DNA from: Seiridium cupressi
Taxonomy: Eukaryota > Ascomycota > Sordariomycetes > Amphisphaeriales > Sporocadaceae
Length of the DNA stretch: 64,000 bases
Direction of reading: 5' to 3'
Assembly (NCBI GenBank): GCA_036674765.1
Contig: JARVKI010000134.1
Span: 27,114 to 91,113, forward strand
Shown: one piece after another, positions 42,288 to 54,721 of the stretch
Layout of the letters: the number at the start of each line of letters is the position of its first letter
How positions within the stretch are numbered: position 1 is the first letter of the stretch
Program-made: the position numbers and the translations under genes
Notes under the pieces: model-generated
Databases searched by the model: none
Told to the model about the DNA's origin: nothing
Seen by the model: only the letters and a program-made list of their open reading frames with translations

Positions 42288-44873
42288 TTATCTTCTTATC
42301 CGACTGCTTCCCTCGCCGCTTACACTGCTGTACCGTCTCTTCTTGAGCGGTGCACCACCACCCTCACTATCAGAGCCGCTATCGCTGTACCTTGCTCGCT
42401 TCCGAGGTACGCTACTCAGGCTACTCGTGTTTCTTCGCCTCGGCGGCGGGCTTCTTGACAGTGACCTGGAGGCTGGCCGACCACGCCGAGGAGGCGGTGA
42501 AGGAGACCGGGAATAACTGTCATCGCGACGCACTGCTTTTCTAGGTGGCGGCGAGGGACTGCGAGAGTATGAGCCCCCTCTTCCACCTCGTGCAGGTGCC
42601 TTTCGTGGCGGCGGACTGCGCGAGCGCGAGGAGTATGATCGGGATCGCGACCGTGAGCGCGTTATGCTGCGGCCACGACTGCTATATGAACGTGCCCTCC
42701 CTTTACCATTGCGGTATACCGGGCTGCGGGATCGAGAAACGCTTGCACCACGGCCAGCTTTACGCGGTGGCGGGCTTCTCGAATATGAATCATCTCGTCT
42801 CGCTGCCTTGCGTGGTGGGCTTCTGGATACGCTGTATGACCGAGACCGAGATCTGGAATAGCTTCTGCTGCGACTATCGTATGAATACGACCTGGCCCGT
42901 CTCGGCGGGGTGCGTGACGGAGAATGGCCCCTTTTGTCAATAGCTCGCCGAGGTGGTGTGCGCGACCGCGATCGGGAGGAGTAGGATGAGCCGGTATAAG
43001 ACGAATAACTGGAGACGGACTCGGAATCATCGCGAGCAGGTGGTGCGGGCAATGCGGGTTTGGGCATAGCGGCAAGACGTTCTCGCATGTCTTCTGTGAG
43101 AGGACCCATGCCAATGCTGGTGAAGTAGTTGATGGAGAATCGAATGCTCTTAGGATTGTCGCGTGGGAACAAGCCCTCGAGATTCGGCTGCAGAATATCG
43201 TCCTTGAGTCTTGCCTGTAGTTTAGGCATACCGAGTTCCTCTGAAATCTCCTGGAACATGATCTTGATAAAGATACGCGAGGAGCTAGTCGTCTCCTCCT
43301 CATTGAGGTGGATTGCCTCCAGAACATACCAGCCTATTGCGTCCGAGGCCAGGAGATGACCGGTCAACCGGGCAATATTGCGTAGTCGGTTGGTCTCATA
43401 TCGATGGCAAGTTTCGTACTTCTCTCTGAACAGATCCTCGAAGTGCATCATCTTTTCGCGGCTTATTTTTGCCAATCGCTCGGCGACTAAGCCGAAGTAC
43501 TTGGTGTATGTCTTCTCCTGGGAACAACATTCGATGACCATCGATGCAAGCTCCGACTCATACCCTGCCGGTAGGTTCACCTTCAGTAACTTGTGGACAC
43601 TTTCCTCGGCGTCGATTGAGGACTGAATTGTCAAGTAGATCGTCTTTCTGAGGTTGACCAGATCAGTGTTGCTCTGGTCCTTGATCTCTTGAACTTTCAC
43701 TTCCTCCTCTTCTTCGTCCGAACTCTCATCGTCGTCGTCATCATCTTCATAGTCGCTACCTTCTCCAAGAATCTCGGCCTTGAGGTGCTTGTATGCAGCT
43801 TCATTTTCCTCCCACTTTTCGTCGAAGCGGAAGATGTTGAGACTATCTTGCACATCAATGGTCGCATCCAATTCTACTCGGTGTGTGATTTGATCTGACT
43901 CTTCTATCAGATCCAACTCCTCCTTGATCGGTGGGTTGTCCTTGAATTTGTCCTTCCGCACTTGAAAGGCCACCTCAATCATGTACTGAACCCTCTTGTC
44001 GATATCTGCTTCGTGCAAAATATTTCTGAATTGGTCCCACACCGCGTTGGAAATTGTAGGGTTGAACTCGTCGAGATGAGCCCCAACCTCTTTGATCAAG
44101 GCGATGGCAATCTCCACGGAGTCATCCGTCGGCTTTTGGAGAAGTAGAAGTAGAATTTGGGCAACGAGCATTTCATGGACCACTTGTTGATTTGCCAAAT
44201 GCGCGATGAACATGACCGAGGACAAGCATACGGCCTTGTCATTCCTCCTGAATCCCTTGCGGAATGACATGATCAGTCTCGAGACCAGCAGTTCGCCGAC
44301 CTGCGGGAGCTTGGTGTTGACGATGGCAGCGAAAGCAGCGTAGATGGGTGTGAACGGTAGTGAGGCTGCCTGTGCCTTCATGATGCTTCGGCAAAACAAT
44401 CCCCTTCCCCGAATAAGGTTCTCGTTGAAAAGTTCGGGAACGATATGTTTGATGTTCGCGACGTTGACCTTGTTGATGAGACCGTTGATCGACTTCTTCA
44501 GCGCCTCCCAGGCCATGCGCTGGTACTCCTTGCTCGTCTTGTCCGTGATTTGAGCCTGCAGCGCGCGCAGACGAGCGGGCGGGATGTACGTGCCTCCAGA
44601 CCTCATGGTCAACAACTTCTCGTACTCGGCGCGAGCAGCCGCCTGCTTTTCCTCCTCTGTTGGCGGAACTGGTGACGGCTTTCGTGGCGCCGGTGAACGC
44701 GGGCGTCGCGGTTCGTCGTTGCGGTCGCGTGCGCCAGGACGGTAGGTATCGCCTCCGTTGCGCGGGCGGCGGGGTCTGTCACCACCGCGCTCGCGACGGG
44801 GCGATGGCGACCTGGATGGTTTGGACGCCATAGCTGCGCGCTCTGGAGGTGGTGAAGGAGATCTGGAAGCCAT
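42288..44873 (-). CDS. cwc22: Pre-mRNA-splicing factor CWC22
   Basis: Intronless, 861 residues. An N-terminal SP/RD-rich stretch (residues 1-75) is followed by an MIF4G domain (about 115-300: AWEALKKSINGLINKVNVANIKHIVPELF, LLVSRLIMSFRKGFRRND), an acidic linker with EDDDDDDESSDEEEEE (about 375-395), an MA3 domain (about 410-530: LRKTIYLTIQSSIDAEESVHKLLK, LIASDAIGWYVLEAIHL region) and a long RS-rich tail (SRSRSRTPPRR and many SRSP repeats). CWC22 recruits eIF4A3 to the spliceosome for exon-junction complex loading and acts in the nucleus. Length and domain order match filamentous-fungal orthologues. The gene is part of the conserved block that marks the end of the accessory region. Confidence 0.95.
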   Translation of the reverse strand: MASRSPSPPPERAAMASKPSRSPSPRRERGGDRPRRPRNGGDTYRPGARDRNDEPRRPRSPAPRKPSPVPPTEEEKQAAARAEYEKLLTMRSGGTYIPPARLRALQAQITDKTSKEYQRMAWEALKKSINGLINKVNVANIKHIVPELFNENLIRGRGLFCRSIMKAQAASLPFTPIYAAFAAIVNTKLPQVGELLVSRLIMSFRKGFRRNDKAVCLSSVMFIAHLANQQVVHEMLVAQILLLLLQKPTDDSVEIAIALIKEVGAHLDEFNPTISNAVWDQFRNILHEADIDKRVQYMIEVAFQVRKDKFKDNPPIKEELDLIEESDQITHRVELDATIDVQDSLNIFRFDEKWEENEAAYKHLKAEILGEGSDYEDDDDDDESSDEEEEEVKVQEIKDQSNTDLVNLRKTIYLTIQSSIDAEESVHKLLKVNLPAGYESELASMVIECCSQEKTYTKYFGLVAERLAKISREKMMHFEDLFREKYETCHRYETNRLRNIARLTGHLLASDAIGWYVLEAIHLNEEETTSSSRIFIKIMFQEISEELGMPKLQARLKDDILQPNLEGLFPRDNPKSIRFSINYFTSIGMGPLTEDMRERLAAMPKPALPAPPARDDSESVSSYSSYTGSSYSSRSRSRTPPRRAIDKRGHSPSRTPPRRARSYSYDSRSRSYSRSRSRSYSVSRSPPRKAARRDDSYSRSPPPRKAGRGASVSRSRSPVYRNGKGRARSYSSRGRSITRSRSRSRSYSSRSRSPPPRKAPARGGRGGSYSRSPSPPPRKAVRRDDSYSRSPSPPPRRGRPASRSLSRSPPPRRRNTSSLSSVPRKRARYSDSGSDSEGGGAPLKKRRYSSVSGEGSSRIRR

Positions 44874-45359
44874 GGTTACCTGGCAACGGATCGAAGCCCT
44901 TTCTTTGTCCCTCCTGCTGGTTCAGAGCCCGTAGGTTTGATGGCCGCGCACGAGACCGATCGGAGAAAAGCTGGGCGGCGATGGGGGAGTAGAAGTGGGA
45001 GAGGGATGCGTGAAGCTCGGATCGTCACTCTAAACTTTTTGGTGTAGTTTGGAACGAGGCTGAAGTGTGGGGCCGACCAGCTACCAATGACATGATCTGA
45101 TTGGCTGCGACACCACGCTGAAGGGAGCCCAAACCCCTGCTAACTATGCACTCTCCGCGTTGCGCAGGCGCGACCCGTGGTAGCTCGAGTTCAATTTAGG
45201 GGCAAGAGGGACGACCGAATTTCTGGCCAACTCATCGCCAAAAGGCTTTCCCGACTCTAACCACGACTGACTGGAAGACGAGAGCCATTCTACTATTTCC
45301 AACCTTTCGCTTCATTACACTCATTTCGAGAAGGTTTCCTTCGACTTTACTAATTTACA
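44874..45359. promoter_or_regulatory. Divergent promoter, cwc22 / dpm2
   Basis: A 486-bp upstream region shared by two housekeeping genes. It includes CT-rich stretches near the dpm2 start (45285-45355), as is usual upstream of constitutively expressed fungal genes. No coding region. Confidence 0.5.
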
Positions 45360-45769
45360 ATGGTATGTGCTCCGCGCCCGCATGCGCTCAATCAGTACGG
45401 TCAAACCTCGAACCTGACACTTTAAATTCACAGCTCGACAAAATCGTCGGCCTCGCCATGCTTGTGGCCGCCTCTGCCGTCTTCATCTACTACACCATCT
45501 GGACGCTGGCTATGGTGAGTATTCCCCTTCTTTTGCTAGCTGTGCCGGTTGCATTGTGTGCTAACCGCTCCAAATTTCAGCCCTTCGTCGACGCAGACCA
45601 CCCCCTTCACAGCGTCTTCCCTCCCCGCGTCTGGGCCATTCGCATTCCCGTAATCCTGATTCTTCTTGGCTCGGCCGTCGTCGGATCCTTCCTCAGCGTC
45701 GTCATGATTCGCAGCAACCGCAAGAAGGCCGCGAAGGCCAAGGCTGCTGCGACCAAGAAGAAGGCCTAA
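45360..45769 (+). CDS. dpm2: Dolichol-phosphate mannose synthase regulatory subunit DPM2
   Basis: Exons 45360-45362, 45434-45514 and 45581-45769 give 90 residues. The first coding exon is only the ATG; the donor GTATGT begins at the next base. The protein has two hydrophobic helices, LDKIVGLAMLVAASAVFIYYTIWTLAM and IRIPVILILLGSAVVGSFLSVVMI, linked by PFVDADHPLHSVFPPRVWA, the conserved DPM2 core. The C-terminus is a lysine-rich tail (KKAAKAKAAATKKKA). In the ER membrane it stabilises DPM1 and supports GPI and N-glycan mannosylation. Confidence is high because spliced length and loop motif match the family. Confidence 0.9.
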
Positions 45770-46385
45770 GAGTCGGATCAAGGCAAAACGAGGTGAAGGG
45801 AAGCTGGGAGATATGGCACTTCCCCTGAACAGTTCGGTCTGGCTGTTCAAGATGGCAATGATATGGCGCCCGAAGCTCGAGGAAGCTGCTGCACGCTCTG
45901 GGTCATCTAGGTCTCTTGTAATAATTTATGCAACTTTACGCGACATTGGGGATCATTTGCATGGTTAGGTGGTATAGGCATTCAGGGGCCAAGTACAGGT
46001 CAGGCTGAAATTGACTGAATGATGTCCATTTGAGTCCTACGACTGATTGGTGAGGGCAAGTCTATTCCAGTAACGTCCAAGTCCCTGCGTGTAATGCAGT
46101 ACCCCCATACTCCAACAAGCCAATGCCCAGTACCCTTAGCTAAGCGAAGGAAAACGGCCAACCGGCCATGCGAGTTACTAGCTTCTGTTTGGAACGCTGT
46201 GACCGAACAGCTCTGTCGAGTCATGTTGTCGTTGTCAAGCAGGTGCAATAAGAAGCAACACCCTAAACACGTCCAAACTCAAACCCTCTATATGCGTGTA
46301 TGAATCTCGCCTTGAAACACGCAACAAATCGTAGAACTCGTATATCACATACTCTCAGTCGAATCATTCAGAGCCAGTACCTCAC
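45770..46385. other. Intergenic, 3' flanks of dpm2 and BCAS3-like gene
   Basis: Convergent 3' regions without a supported gene. Confidence 0.5.
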
Positions 46386-49300
46386 TCAAACTCTCTGGTC
46401 GGCGAAGTCGAGTACTTCGCAGTCATCCTCAAAGAACCCGTCTTCGTCAGCCTCGGCCGCTCGGTTGCCGCCCCTACGGCGCCGAGTCGTGATGACGATC
46501 TGCTCATCGTTGTCACCCACTTGCAGGACTCGCTCCATAGCCGAGGCGGGCAAGGCGCGATGCTTGTCCATGGTGCTGTTGCTGAGGTCCTCCTCCATTA
46601 TGATAGGGATGCCGAGATCGATCTTGATAGCAGTGATGGGTTGTCCAAATGCCCATGCTGTCGATCTGGAGGCAGATTTCGATTGCTGGTACCGCTGCTG
46701 CGGCTTCTTCTTTGACTTGCGCGACGGCACTGGGGCATCGTCGAGTGTGGCATCGTCCAACAATTGTGTAATAGCCGCTAGTGATGGCTGTCCGGATTCA
46801 CCACTGACTTCGAAAAGAGCAACACGTCGATCGGTATGGAAGGGCTGGTATGGCGCGCTCGTCTCGATTTCAGCCTGCGGAATCGACGACTCTGGGCTGA
46901 GATCCGAATTGCTTCGAAGAGGGCGCGGGTTGAGTACAAGAGTGTTGCCGCCATCATACTCTGGATTGTTGAAATCCAAGTCCTCGTCAGGCTCTATGAA
47001 ATGTTTCACAATGGGTGCTAGTACATCAGCGGGTAGGGTTTTCAGCTTGAAATCCTTGTACCGGTTCCCGCGAGAAACACGCGATTTGTCCTTGCCTGGT
47101 TTGCGTGTTTTACTGGGAAACATCCTCACCAAACCGTCCCCGGCAACAAAGAGTGTGGGGTATTTTCGCCCCGAGATCCAAGTGACACACGAGATGCCAG
47201 GAGTCTGCCTGCTCATCGGAAGGCTGACTCTGTTTTCGGCATTCTGGCGCAGCTGGTTGATTGCGGTGGCAGTATTGCCAAGAGAGTGACTGATGCCCGC
47301 AGCAAGGACTTTGCCTCCATAGCTAGCATGATCCATCAGGCTAGACGGCGTGTTCGCATTGGAACTACTTCGGCGACGGTGGCTGATCAGTGGTCGTGCT
47401 GCATCATAGGCGGAATTGAGAACGTTGGAGGCCCTAGAAACAGCAGACGGGGAACTCTCGACGTTTCCTGGGTTTGGTTCTTCAGCTTTGGTCCGTCGGC
47501 GCGGAGGCGGCCAAGTATAGGCGCTCGGAGGCATATCCAAGAGATGGACAGTGCCCCTTTCTGTGACCATTGCTGCACGCTCTCCATTTGGCTTGGCCCA
47601 AGTCACGTCGACAATTCGAGCCACGGTCATGCGTGAGAACTGAGCAATCTGTCTGACACGAGTCGCGTGGCCGCTTCCTGGTGTCGGAGTACTTTGCAGG
47701 GCAGACGACTTGCTGTATTGGATGCGCATCAGATCCCATACCGTCTGGACATCGCCCTTCATACTCGCCGTGAAGAGGGACAGTCCTGTTGGCGAGAACG
47801 ACAAGAAACTACAGCCCAGCGGTACTTTGAACGTGGTAATATGATGGATCGAGGTCGAATTAATAAGCCCCTCCATGTCAAGGATCGACACCAGACCGGG
47901 CTCCTTCGTGACAGCCTGACCAGATACACCGTATGTCGGAGGAAACTGTGCCGTTTCGGCCCTGCCAGAGAATGGAGCGCTCCAGGGCGGTGATCCTACG
48001 GACTGCGGCCGGCTTTGAGGTTGAGGGCCGGGCTGCTTCCAATAGTTATTCCACAGCTGCATACCCTGCTTGCCCACCCAACGAGCTCCCTGGATGACCT
48101 CTTGGGTGGTCTCCCTCATGATCTTGTTCATGACACCATTTGTCATTGGCTGATCGACGTCAGAACTTTCACCTGGTAGGACCGGCGAAGTGAGAGTGTT
48201 CAGACCAGGCGCTCTACCATCAATCGGTACGCCGATGGATGCATTCAGTGCCATCTGTGACGACGGCGCAGGGGGGCAATATGCTATCCATCTTCCGCAA
48301 ATCGCAACAATGGGCATTTGAGGGTTTTGCCGTGGCGGAACAGGGCTGTTGCTCCTCTCTTCTTCAGGTGTTGCGTCAACTTTCAATGCCTGTTGGAGGC
48401 TCGTCCACAACTTGCCTACACATCTGAACTCGGCCCCCATCTTGTTGCTCGCCTTGAACTGGCGGAAAATCCAACACTCGCCACTGGTACCCGAAGAGAC
48501 GATAACGCTGCCAGAATCAGCGCGGATCTGTAGGGCACCAGTGGGTGGTGGGCTTCGGAACACGGGATTCTGAACCGAAGACTTGATCGGGGTTCTCGGC
48601 GCCTGCAATAGCGTACTGACCAAGGTGCTTGTCCTGAGGGAGTAGATTTCAACTGTAGTCTGATACGCTTCAATCGTCGGTGCTGCCTTGCCAAAACTGA
48701 CCGGTCGCTGGCCCGTTTCAGATTGCGGAGTGTTAATGCCATCCAGCCTAGGGCTTCCCATGGCATCGTATCGCGTCTCGACTATATCCGGAACTTGTGA
48801 CGGCAAGACTGGACCATGAATGACGACTGCTACAAGCGGACTTATCTCACCATTTGCGCCGACGCCATTAAAAGGAAGCATTTTCGCATTATATACACCT
48901 CCACGAAGCCCTTTCAGACTCGTAAGAGGTTCTATGCCTCGCTTCGAGACGGTATAAATGTCCAAGCCACCTTCGTACCCTGCTAGAACGACATTGTTGC
49001 CGCCACTGCCGTGAGAAGGATTGGCAGCAGGCCAGGTGTCGAATGCAAAATAGTAGTTTCGCTCCCCAGCCTTGAGGCCGTCTTTGGGGCCAAGATCCAG
49101 ATCGATCTCGGGGGCACCATAGAAGTGAGCTTGAGCTTGGTGCGGCAGAGGGGGGATAGCCGCCACCCGGGGCTGAGAAAAGGGCGAGTGCATTGAGCTT
49201 CGTCGGATACCTGGCGGTGAGGAAGCTTGGGAGCGGATGTCATTAGCTGGAAACTGGTGATCCATTTGAAAGCTCAGTGGCCGACGTGATCCGATGGGCG

Positions 49301-49954
49301 GAGATGCCGAGGTCGCATAATTATTATTAGCATTGGTTCTGTGTTGTGCCCAGGCAGGGTGAGGTTTGTGGTCCTCATACGACGATGGTTGAGTGGGTGG
49401 TGATTCACCCATCAAACTGATGAGGTTTGGAGAGCCAGCAAGGGCGCCATGGTTCTTTGTCCAGTCACTCATACTGGGCGCGGTGCTGGTAGCAATCGAC
49501 GTGCCCGTCACACCGTCCAAAAGCGGAGACGCAGCAGCAGTTGGGTTTCCGCTTACAGGAATCGAAGATGGTGTTGAGGGCTTCATCTCGGGCGTCAGGA
49601 CTGGGCTTGGAGGAGACTCCGGCACAGGAGCCGGCTCTTTGATAGCGTTGCCGTTGCTGTTCGAACGAAGCTCGAGCGTCAGTGAGTTTGTTCACAGTCA
49701 TGTTGGTTCGGACATGGGAACTCTTGTGATGGAGAGATAACGGGGGCAAACGACTACCATCAGACGTACGAGAACTTAGCCCCATGTTTGGTCACCGCCG
49801 CGAAGACTCCTCCGGTATCTTTGGCATTCTTGTCCTTCTTCTTGGAACCTGAATCATCAGAAGCCTTGGTAAGCTTTTGTTTCCGCTTCCGAGCCCCTTT
49901 CCTCCCAGAAGAGGAGGAGGCCGGTGAAAGATCTCGGACAGACGCACCAGGCAT
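46386..49954 (-). CDS. BCAS3-like WD40/beta-propeller protein
   Basis: Two exons, 49954-49770 and 49656-46386, joined by a 113-bp intron (GTACGT...GAACAG, CTGAC branch site) give 1151 residues. The N-terminus MPGASVRDLSPASSSSGRK is basic and disordered, and the next 200 residues are Ser/Pro-rich. Propeller-like segments follow: NVVLAGYEGGLDIYTVSKRG, VEIYSLRTSTLVSTLL, ICGRWIAYCPP, and especially VPLGCSFLSFSPTGLSLFTASMKGDVQTVWDLMR and RQIAQFSRMTVARIVDVTWAK. The last resembles the BCAS3/phosphoinositide-binding propeller arrangement. Human BCAS3 acts with PHAF1 at autophagosomes; a fungal role is likely similar but unproven. Without the first exon the protein would start at an internal Met. Confidence 0.72.
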
Positions 49955-52900
49955 TCAAGTAGCGTTATCAGAATGCTGGGGCAGTTTCCTGCTCGCCAGC
50001 AGAGCGGCTCTTGGGGGAGCCTAGCTCGGAGTGGGGATCGCAGGGCGCTTATAGAGCGAGGCAGTAAGCGGGAGCAGCGATCGCGTCGGTTTCGCAGGCT
50101 ATGTGATATTGGGTATGCGATACGGTCAAGTTCGGAGTCTGGGTCGAAGAGGACAACAAGGGACAACAAGCGCGAGATAGGCGCCTGTATAATCGAAAGC
50201 GGCGGCACGGGAGAGGGGAAGTTGGAGATAAAGGAGCGGACGATTCAGCCCGGCCGAACAGCGTTAGTAATTACGAGAAAGCAGTTGAGACGCAGACGAT
50301 GCCAGCCGGAGAGAAATATGCACACGACGGAGAGAAAGGGGTCAGATCTGTTCGGTATAGTTGATGTGTTGTTTTGGAGAGTGAAGGAGCAAGAGCGAGC
50401 AGGACCAGAACGGCGACGGCAAAGCGAGGTCAGGGCCGGTGACTCGGGCCAGGACATGGGAAGCAAGGCGAGGTGCGACGATACCTGGGCAGGCGCGGGG
50501 CAGATGGTCATGCCGGGACCAGGGTCAGCAGCTGGACCATGTGTGCTGGGCCAAGGATGGGGTCGCAGTGGAGGCACGAGCCGGCCAACAAGAGCCAGAT
50601 AGCGAGACAGGTGCACCAATGCGTGGGGCATCATGCTTTGGTTCCTTGTGCCCTGCATCAAGGGGAGGGCGCTTGTCGTCGTGGTTGATGCTCACTAATG
50701 CCTGAAGCCGGCCATTGATAGCCCAGATGGCAGCGGGTAGGCGGGGGATCTTGCAGCAAGTCTCACTGAGCCATGCCTGAGGGCAGTAGCTCCAGCTCCA
50801 GCTCCCACTCCCAGCTCCGGTTCCCTTCTGGCCGTGGCAATGACAATGGCAATTGGGAAGCCGAAATGACGCAGCTCCAGCCCCTCATTGCAGCGGCAAT
50901 CCCTGGGCCATCAGTGACCGCCCGCATTGCGCCCCAGTTACTCATCCGGCCAGAACAATGAATGGTGAAATGAAGCAGCGACTGACACTGCCGAATCCAT
51001 GTGAGACTTGTCAGAAACGAGTCCTCGCGCTCCCGAAGACGAGGCATCAACTGCGTCATCTGCTTTGTCTTCTGACCACCTTGACATATTTGAATGAAAT
51101 TAGGCATACAATCCAAAGTTATGTTGGTCATATCGGCCAAAACTCTGATCGTTGAACTACACACAACGCCAGCGGTTTGTAGGGGTCCTCAGCAAGTAGA
51201 CTCGAGCTTTTTAAGATCGGTAAACGCCCATAGACCAGCCATGCGGGCGCATCGCTCTCCTCAATGAGCACCTTTCTAGATGGATTGGGAGAGTTTGGGT
51301 TTGGCTAGGCCCGTATTACACCTAACCTCCGGCGTGACTAGCGAGTATAATTAGCTCCCCAGCGTGGAGGGTGCGGCGGGATTGCAGGTCAGCTGATGCC
51401 ATTCAATGAGGACCACGAGAACTATTGGCGCCCCAAAATAAGCGAATGTGTCTGGCCGTGCTGGGCAGGCGACGGGCGAGATTGGACAAGATGTTGTGAA
51501 AATGAGCCTTCTGACGATTAATGAAGTAGCTGAGTGAGAGGGCTGACACGGAAAGACAGCCTGAGCTTGAAAGATGTCACTATTTCAGCTACGTCACTGT
51601 CAGCAGCAAATGCATGTCGCTTATCTTATCGGTTCATCTCGCAGCTCACCCGACGGAAGCTTGCATATGGTATGTAGGTACACGGTTGACGTAACGAAAA
51701 TCAGCAGACTTCTAGACTAACCCCGTCTACGCTAGGTGGTAATGATAATTACTGGGATGAATTCATAACCCGTTGTGTTCCACCACTTGCGCTTGGAAGT
51801 TTCCTACTTTCGGCAGTTAGCAACAAGAGCGCAAATGTCGAATGGGCAGTTTCCCATCTGAATTTTATGCACGACGACATGCTATATAACATTCAAGAAA
51901 AGAGTATCCACCAGGTAAATACTCAAGGTCACATTCTTGGTATATTTATGTAATTCATCAATAGGATGGTTCCCTATAGTCGCTGCATATTTCTAGGCAT
52001 TCTTTCGTAGTCGCACTTGACTGGCAAGAAGAAGGCTTGCCCATTATGAACAAGGTGGAGTTATGTTTGACAAATACGCTCGGCCAGCCAACAAATGCAG
52101 GACAAGACAACGTATAGTCATGCAAGATTTGGCTATTGGTGATTACAAAGGTGATACAGATACCGAAGCGCCTACCCATCTGAGCTGAGCTCAGCTCAAA
52201 TCTGGGAGTCGCGACCATCATGATCTCCACCTACCACTTCTCTCCCAATTCAGTCATGACTCTATTACGAGACCTGAAAAGCAAGTGCTTACGCTACTCG
52301 CCATGATCAACCATCGTTCCAGACGATTTATCAGGAAATGGAAGTGTCCTTGAGCCACTTGTACTTCAGTGGACGCAGTCATTTGCCGATTATCGCGATA
52401 AACATTACCAATTCACCATGGGCTCACAGCGCAACCCAACACGCCGGTCCAATTTGGGATGTTTGGAAGTTGAAATTCGAAAGCTATAGCTACTTACCAG
52501 GACTCAAACGCCGCGGTACACTTAATCCGCAACGGCCTTGGAGGAAAGCATAATGAAATGGTTCGCGGCGCATTGAGCTTCACACCTCCGTTATCCGCAT
52601 TTGTTAGAGATGACATTACAGTTCAGGTAGTCTTCTTTCACCCAACAGATTAATCACTCGCTACTAAATCTCAATTGAGATTCTTGGTGGTCCATGGCTT
52701 ATCCATAGCGTCGGAATTAGGACTCAACACAATTTAGTAGCATCATGTAAAGTCTACCTCTTGTGATCTCTACCACCAGTCTACTCTGAAATCTGCAGAA
52801 CAGTTCAAGAAATGGTTGGACAAGACCACTGCCGACGACGTCGTGTATACTCCTCGTCGAGCCTTGTTGCTACTCACAACAATTATTTGATCTATACTAC

Positions 52901-53441
52901 CATTAACAATACTCTGTACGTGAATCTACGCCATCCGTGCATGCCAGCTCCTGTTTATTGTGGATCAACAACTTTCTCGCGGATATCACGAGCGGCTCGA
53001 ATATAGGACCAATCATCCGAAAGCCTCATTTCTTGAACCCTAAGCTTCAATGTTGGTGAACTATAGTCATATCTGATCCGATGAACATCCCACCCCAGGA
53101 AAGAAGGCTTAGAGCCCTATACGAAGGGCACACATCAGTGTGGTCCCACATCGTGTCGAGTAATCGAACATACCAGTCATGATTTCAAATCCTGTTCGAG
53201 CTGTATTATGCGCGGTATTATGCGAATATCATGTGGTTAACTCAAACGAGTAACGAACGGGACTGCATGCCAAGTGCAATACAGTTACACGCGCGGGTTT
53301 TCCATTATACGAGCTGAATGTCGGGAACTGCATGTAGGCCCTTCATGAATAAACATGTTACTAATAGATGTAGAATATATACATAGAAATGAATCCCCCC
53401 TTATCATAGATATCACCAAAAACACCATGCGTCCTTCCCGC
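49955..53441. other. Long intergenic region, 3.5 kb
   Basis: No gene is supported on either strand. GC-rich open frames at 49973-50602 overlap the upstream region of the BCAS3-like gene and look like chance. The stretch 51700-53300 is AT-richer, with many stops. Frames at 51958-52230 and 52338-52553 show no domain. I found no tRNA or rRNA signature. Confidence 0.5.
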
Positions 53442-54721
53442 TTACCCACAGACAGTGCTGCTCGCAAGACTATCCAGATCCTTCGGCGCAACACCAGCAG
53501 TGACAGCACCTAGAAACAATAAGTTAGCACTCCCCATTCCACCATGAGCACATACGACTCGGAAAGGCCAGACTTACCCTGATAGCTCCAGCGATAATCC
53601 CCAAGCGTGCTCTTCCAGGTCCAGAACGTCCAGCCCTTGGCGCTCTTCTCGAAGCCCTGGACCTGGGCGGCGAACCAGTTCCCGTAGAACTCCTTCTGCG
53701 AGCCCTTGCTCCAGCCGTCGGTGCTCTCGACGTCGTCGGGCGGGCTCAGGCTCCACTCAGTCACGTAGGTCGGGTCCTCGCCGGCGGCGGTCCGGTCGCT
53801 CGTGCACGACGTCTGGATGTATTCGTCTTGCGTCACGGACACGCTCGTGTCCCACTTGAGGTACCGGTGGTCCTCGAACGACACGTCCGTGTAGCCCGAC
53901 GGCAGGCTCGACTCCGGCGAGCCCGAGCCCCATTTCGAGCCCATGAATTGGATGTGCAGCGGATTGCCGCCCGAGGGCTCGACGGCTCGGATCGCCTTGT
54001 ACGCTGCGGGGTAGAAGTCCGTCACCAGCGTGCTTACTTTGTTGTCCCAGTTCAGCGGCTCGTTCAAGACGCCGATGGTCCCCACGGTTCGCATTTCGTT
54101 GTGGTTATACGTCAGGTTGGCGAGCCAAGCCACGTATTCGACGCCGCGGTCGTAGTTCTCCGATGTGTAGAAACCCGCCGTGGTGGAATGGCCTGTGAAG
54201 CTATTACTGTTTGCTTGGGCACCAGGAGCAGCGTGCTGCCTGGTTTCTGTCAGTAACCCTTGCTTCATCACTAGATAGCGTGGAAGAACATACTCAAGTA
54301 TAACATATATTCCCTGATCGGCCGCCCAACCACAAACCTTCAACAGATACTCCAGCCCGCCTCTTGGGAAGTATTCGCCATCTTTGACCAAGTCTTCCTT
54401 CATCCAGTATCCCGTGGGAATTCTTACTGTATTCAGCCCGTAGTTGTGCATGTCTTCGAAGTCGGACTGGGTTATCCAGCGGCCCCAGTGGCTCTGGAAA
54501 GCGGCATCTGCCTTGTCCTGTCCAAGTGACTGCACACAACTCCATTCGTCTGCCTGACCCGAGCAGCCCATTGTGCTCCATTCGCTCTCCATCATCCAGG
54601 GTTCTACGATGAACTGCCCGCCTAGGTTCACGCCGCGCAGGGGAGTGGTCGACGGGAGCCATGCGTAGGCGAGGGACAGGGTTGCCGTGAGTGCCAGCGC
54701 ACTCTGCCGAAAACTGGCCAT
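53442..54721 (-). CDS. exg1: Secreted exo-1,3-beta-glucanase, GH5
   Basis: Exons 54721-54294, 54239-53578 and 53509-53442 give 385 residues. Residues 1-20 are a signal peptide (ALALTATLSLAYAW). LRGVNLGGQFIVEPWM and GLNTVRIPTGYW are typical of yeast EXG1-like GH5 enzymes. The acid/base Glu lies in GVLNEPLNW and the nucleophile Glu in YVTEWSLSPPD. GPGAQ-like HAAPGAQANSNSFTGH follows the first splice site. The last exon adds AVTAGVAPKDLDSLASSTVCG after YQG. The first intron (54 bp, in frame) would insert 18 extra residues if retained. The enzyme trims beta-1,3-glucan in the cell wall or outside the cell. Confidence 0.93.

Noticed and set aside
49973..50602. 209-codon plus-strand frame
   Set aside because: Arg/Gly-rich low-complexity translation in the upstream region of the BCAS3-like gene; looks like chance in GC-rich DNA.
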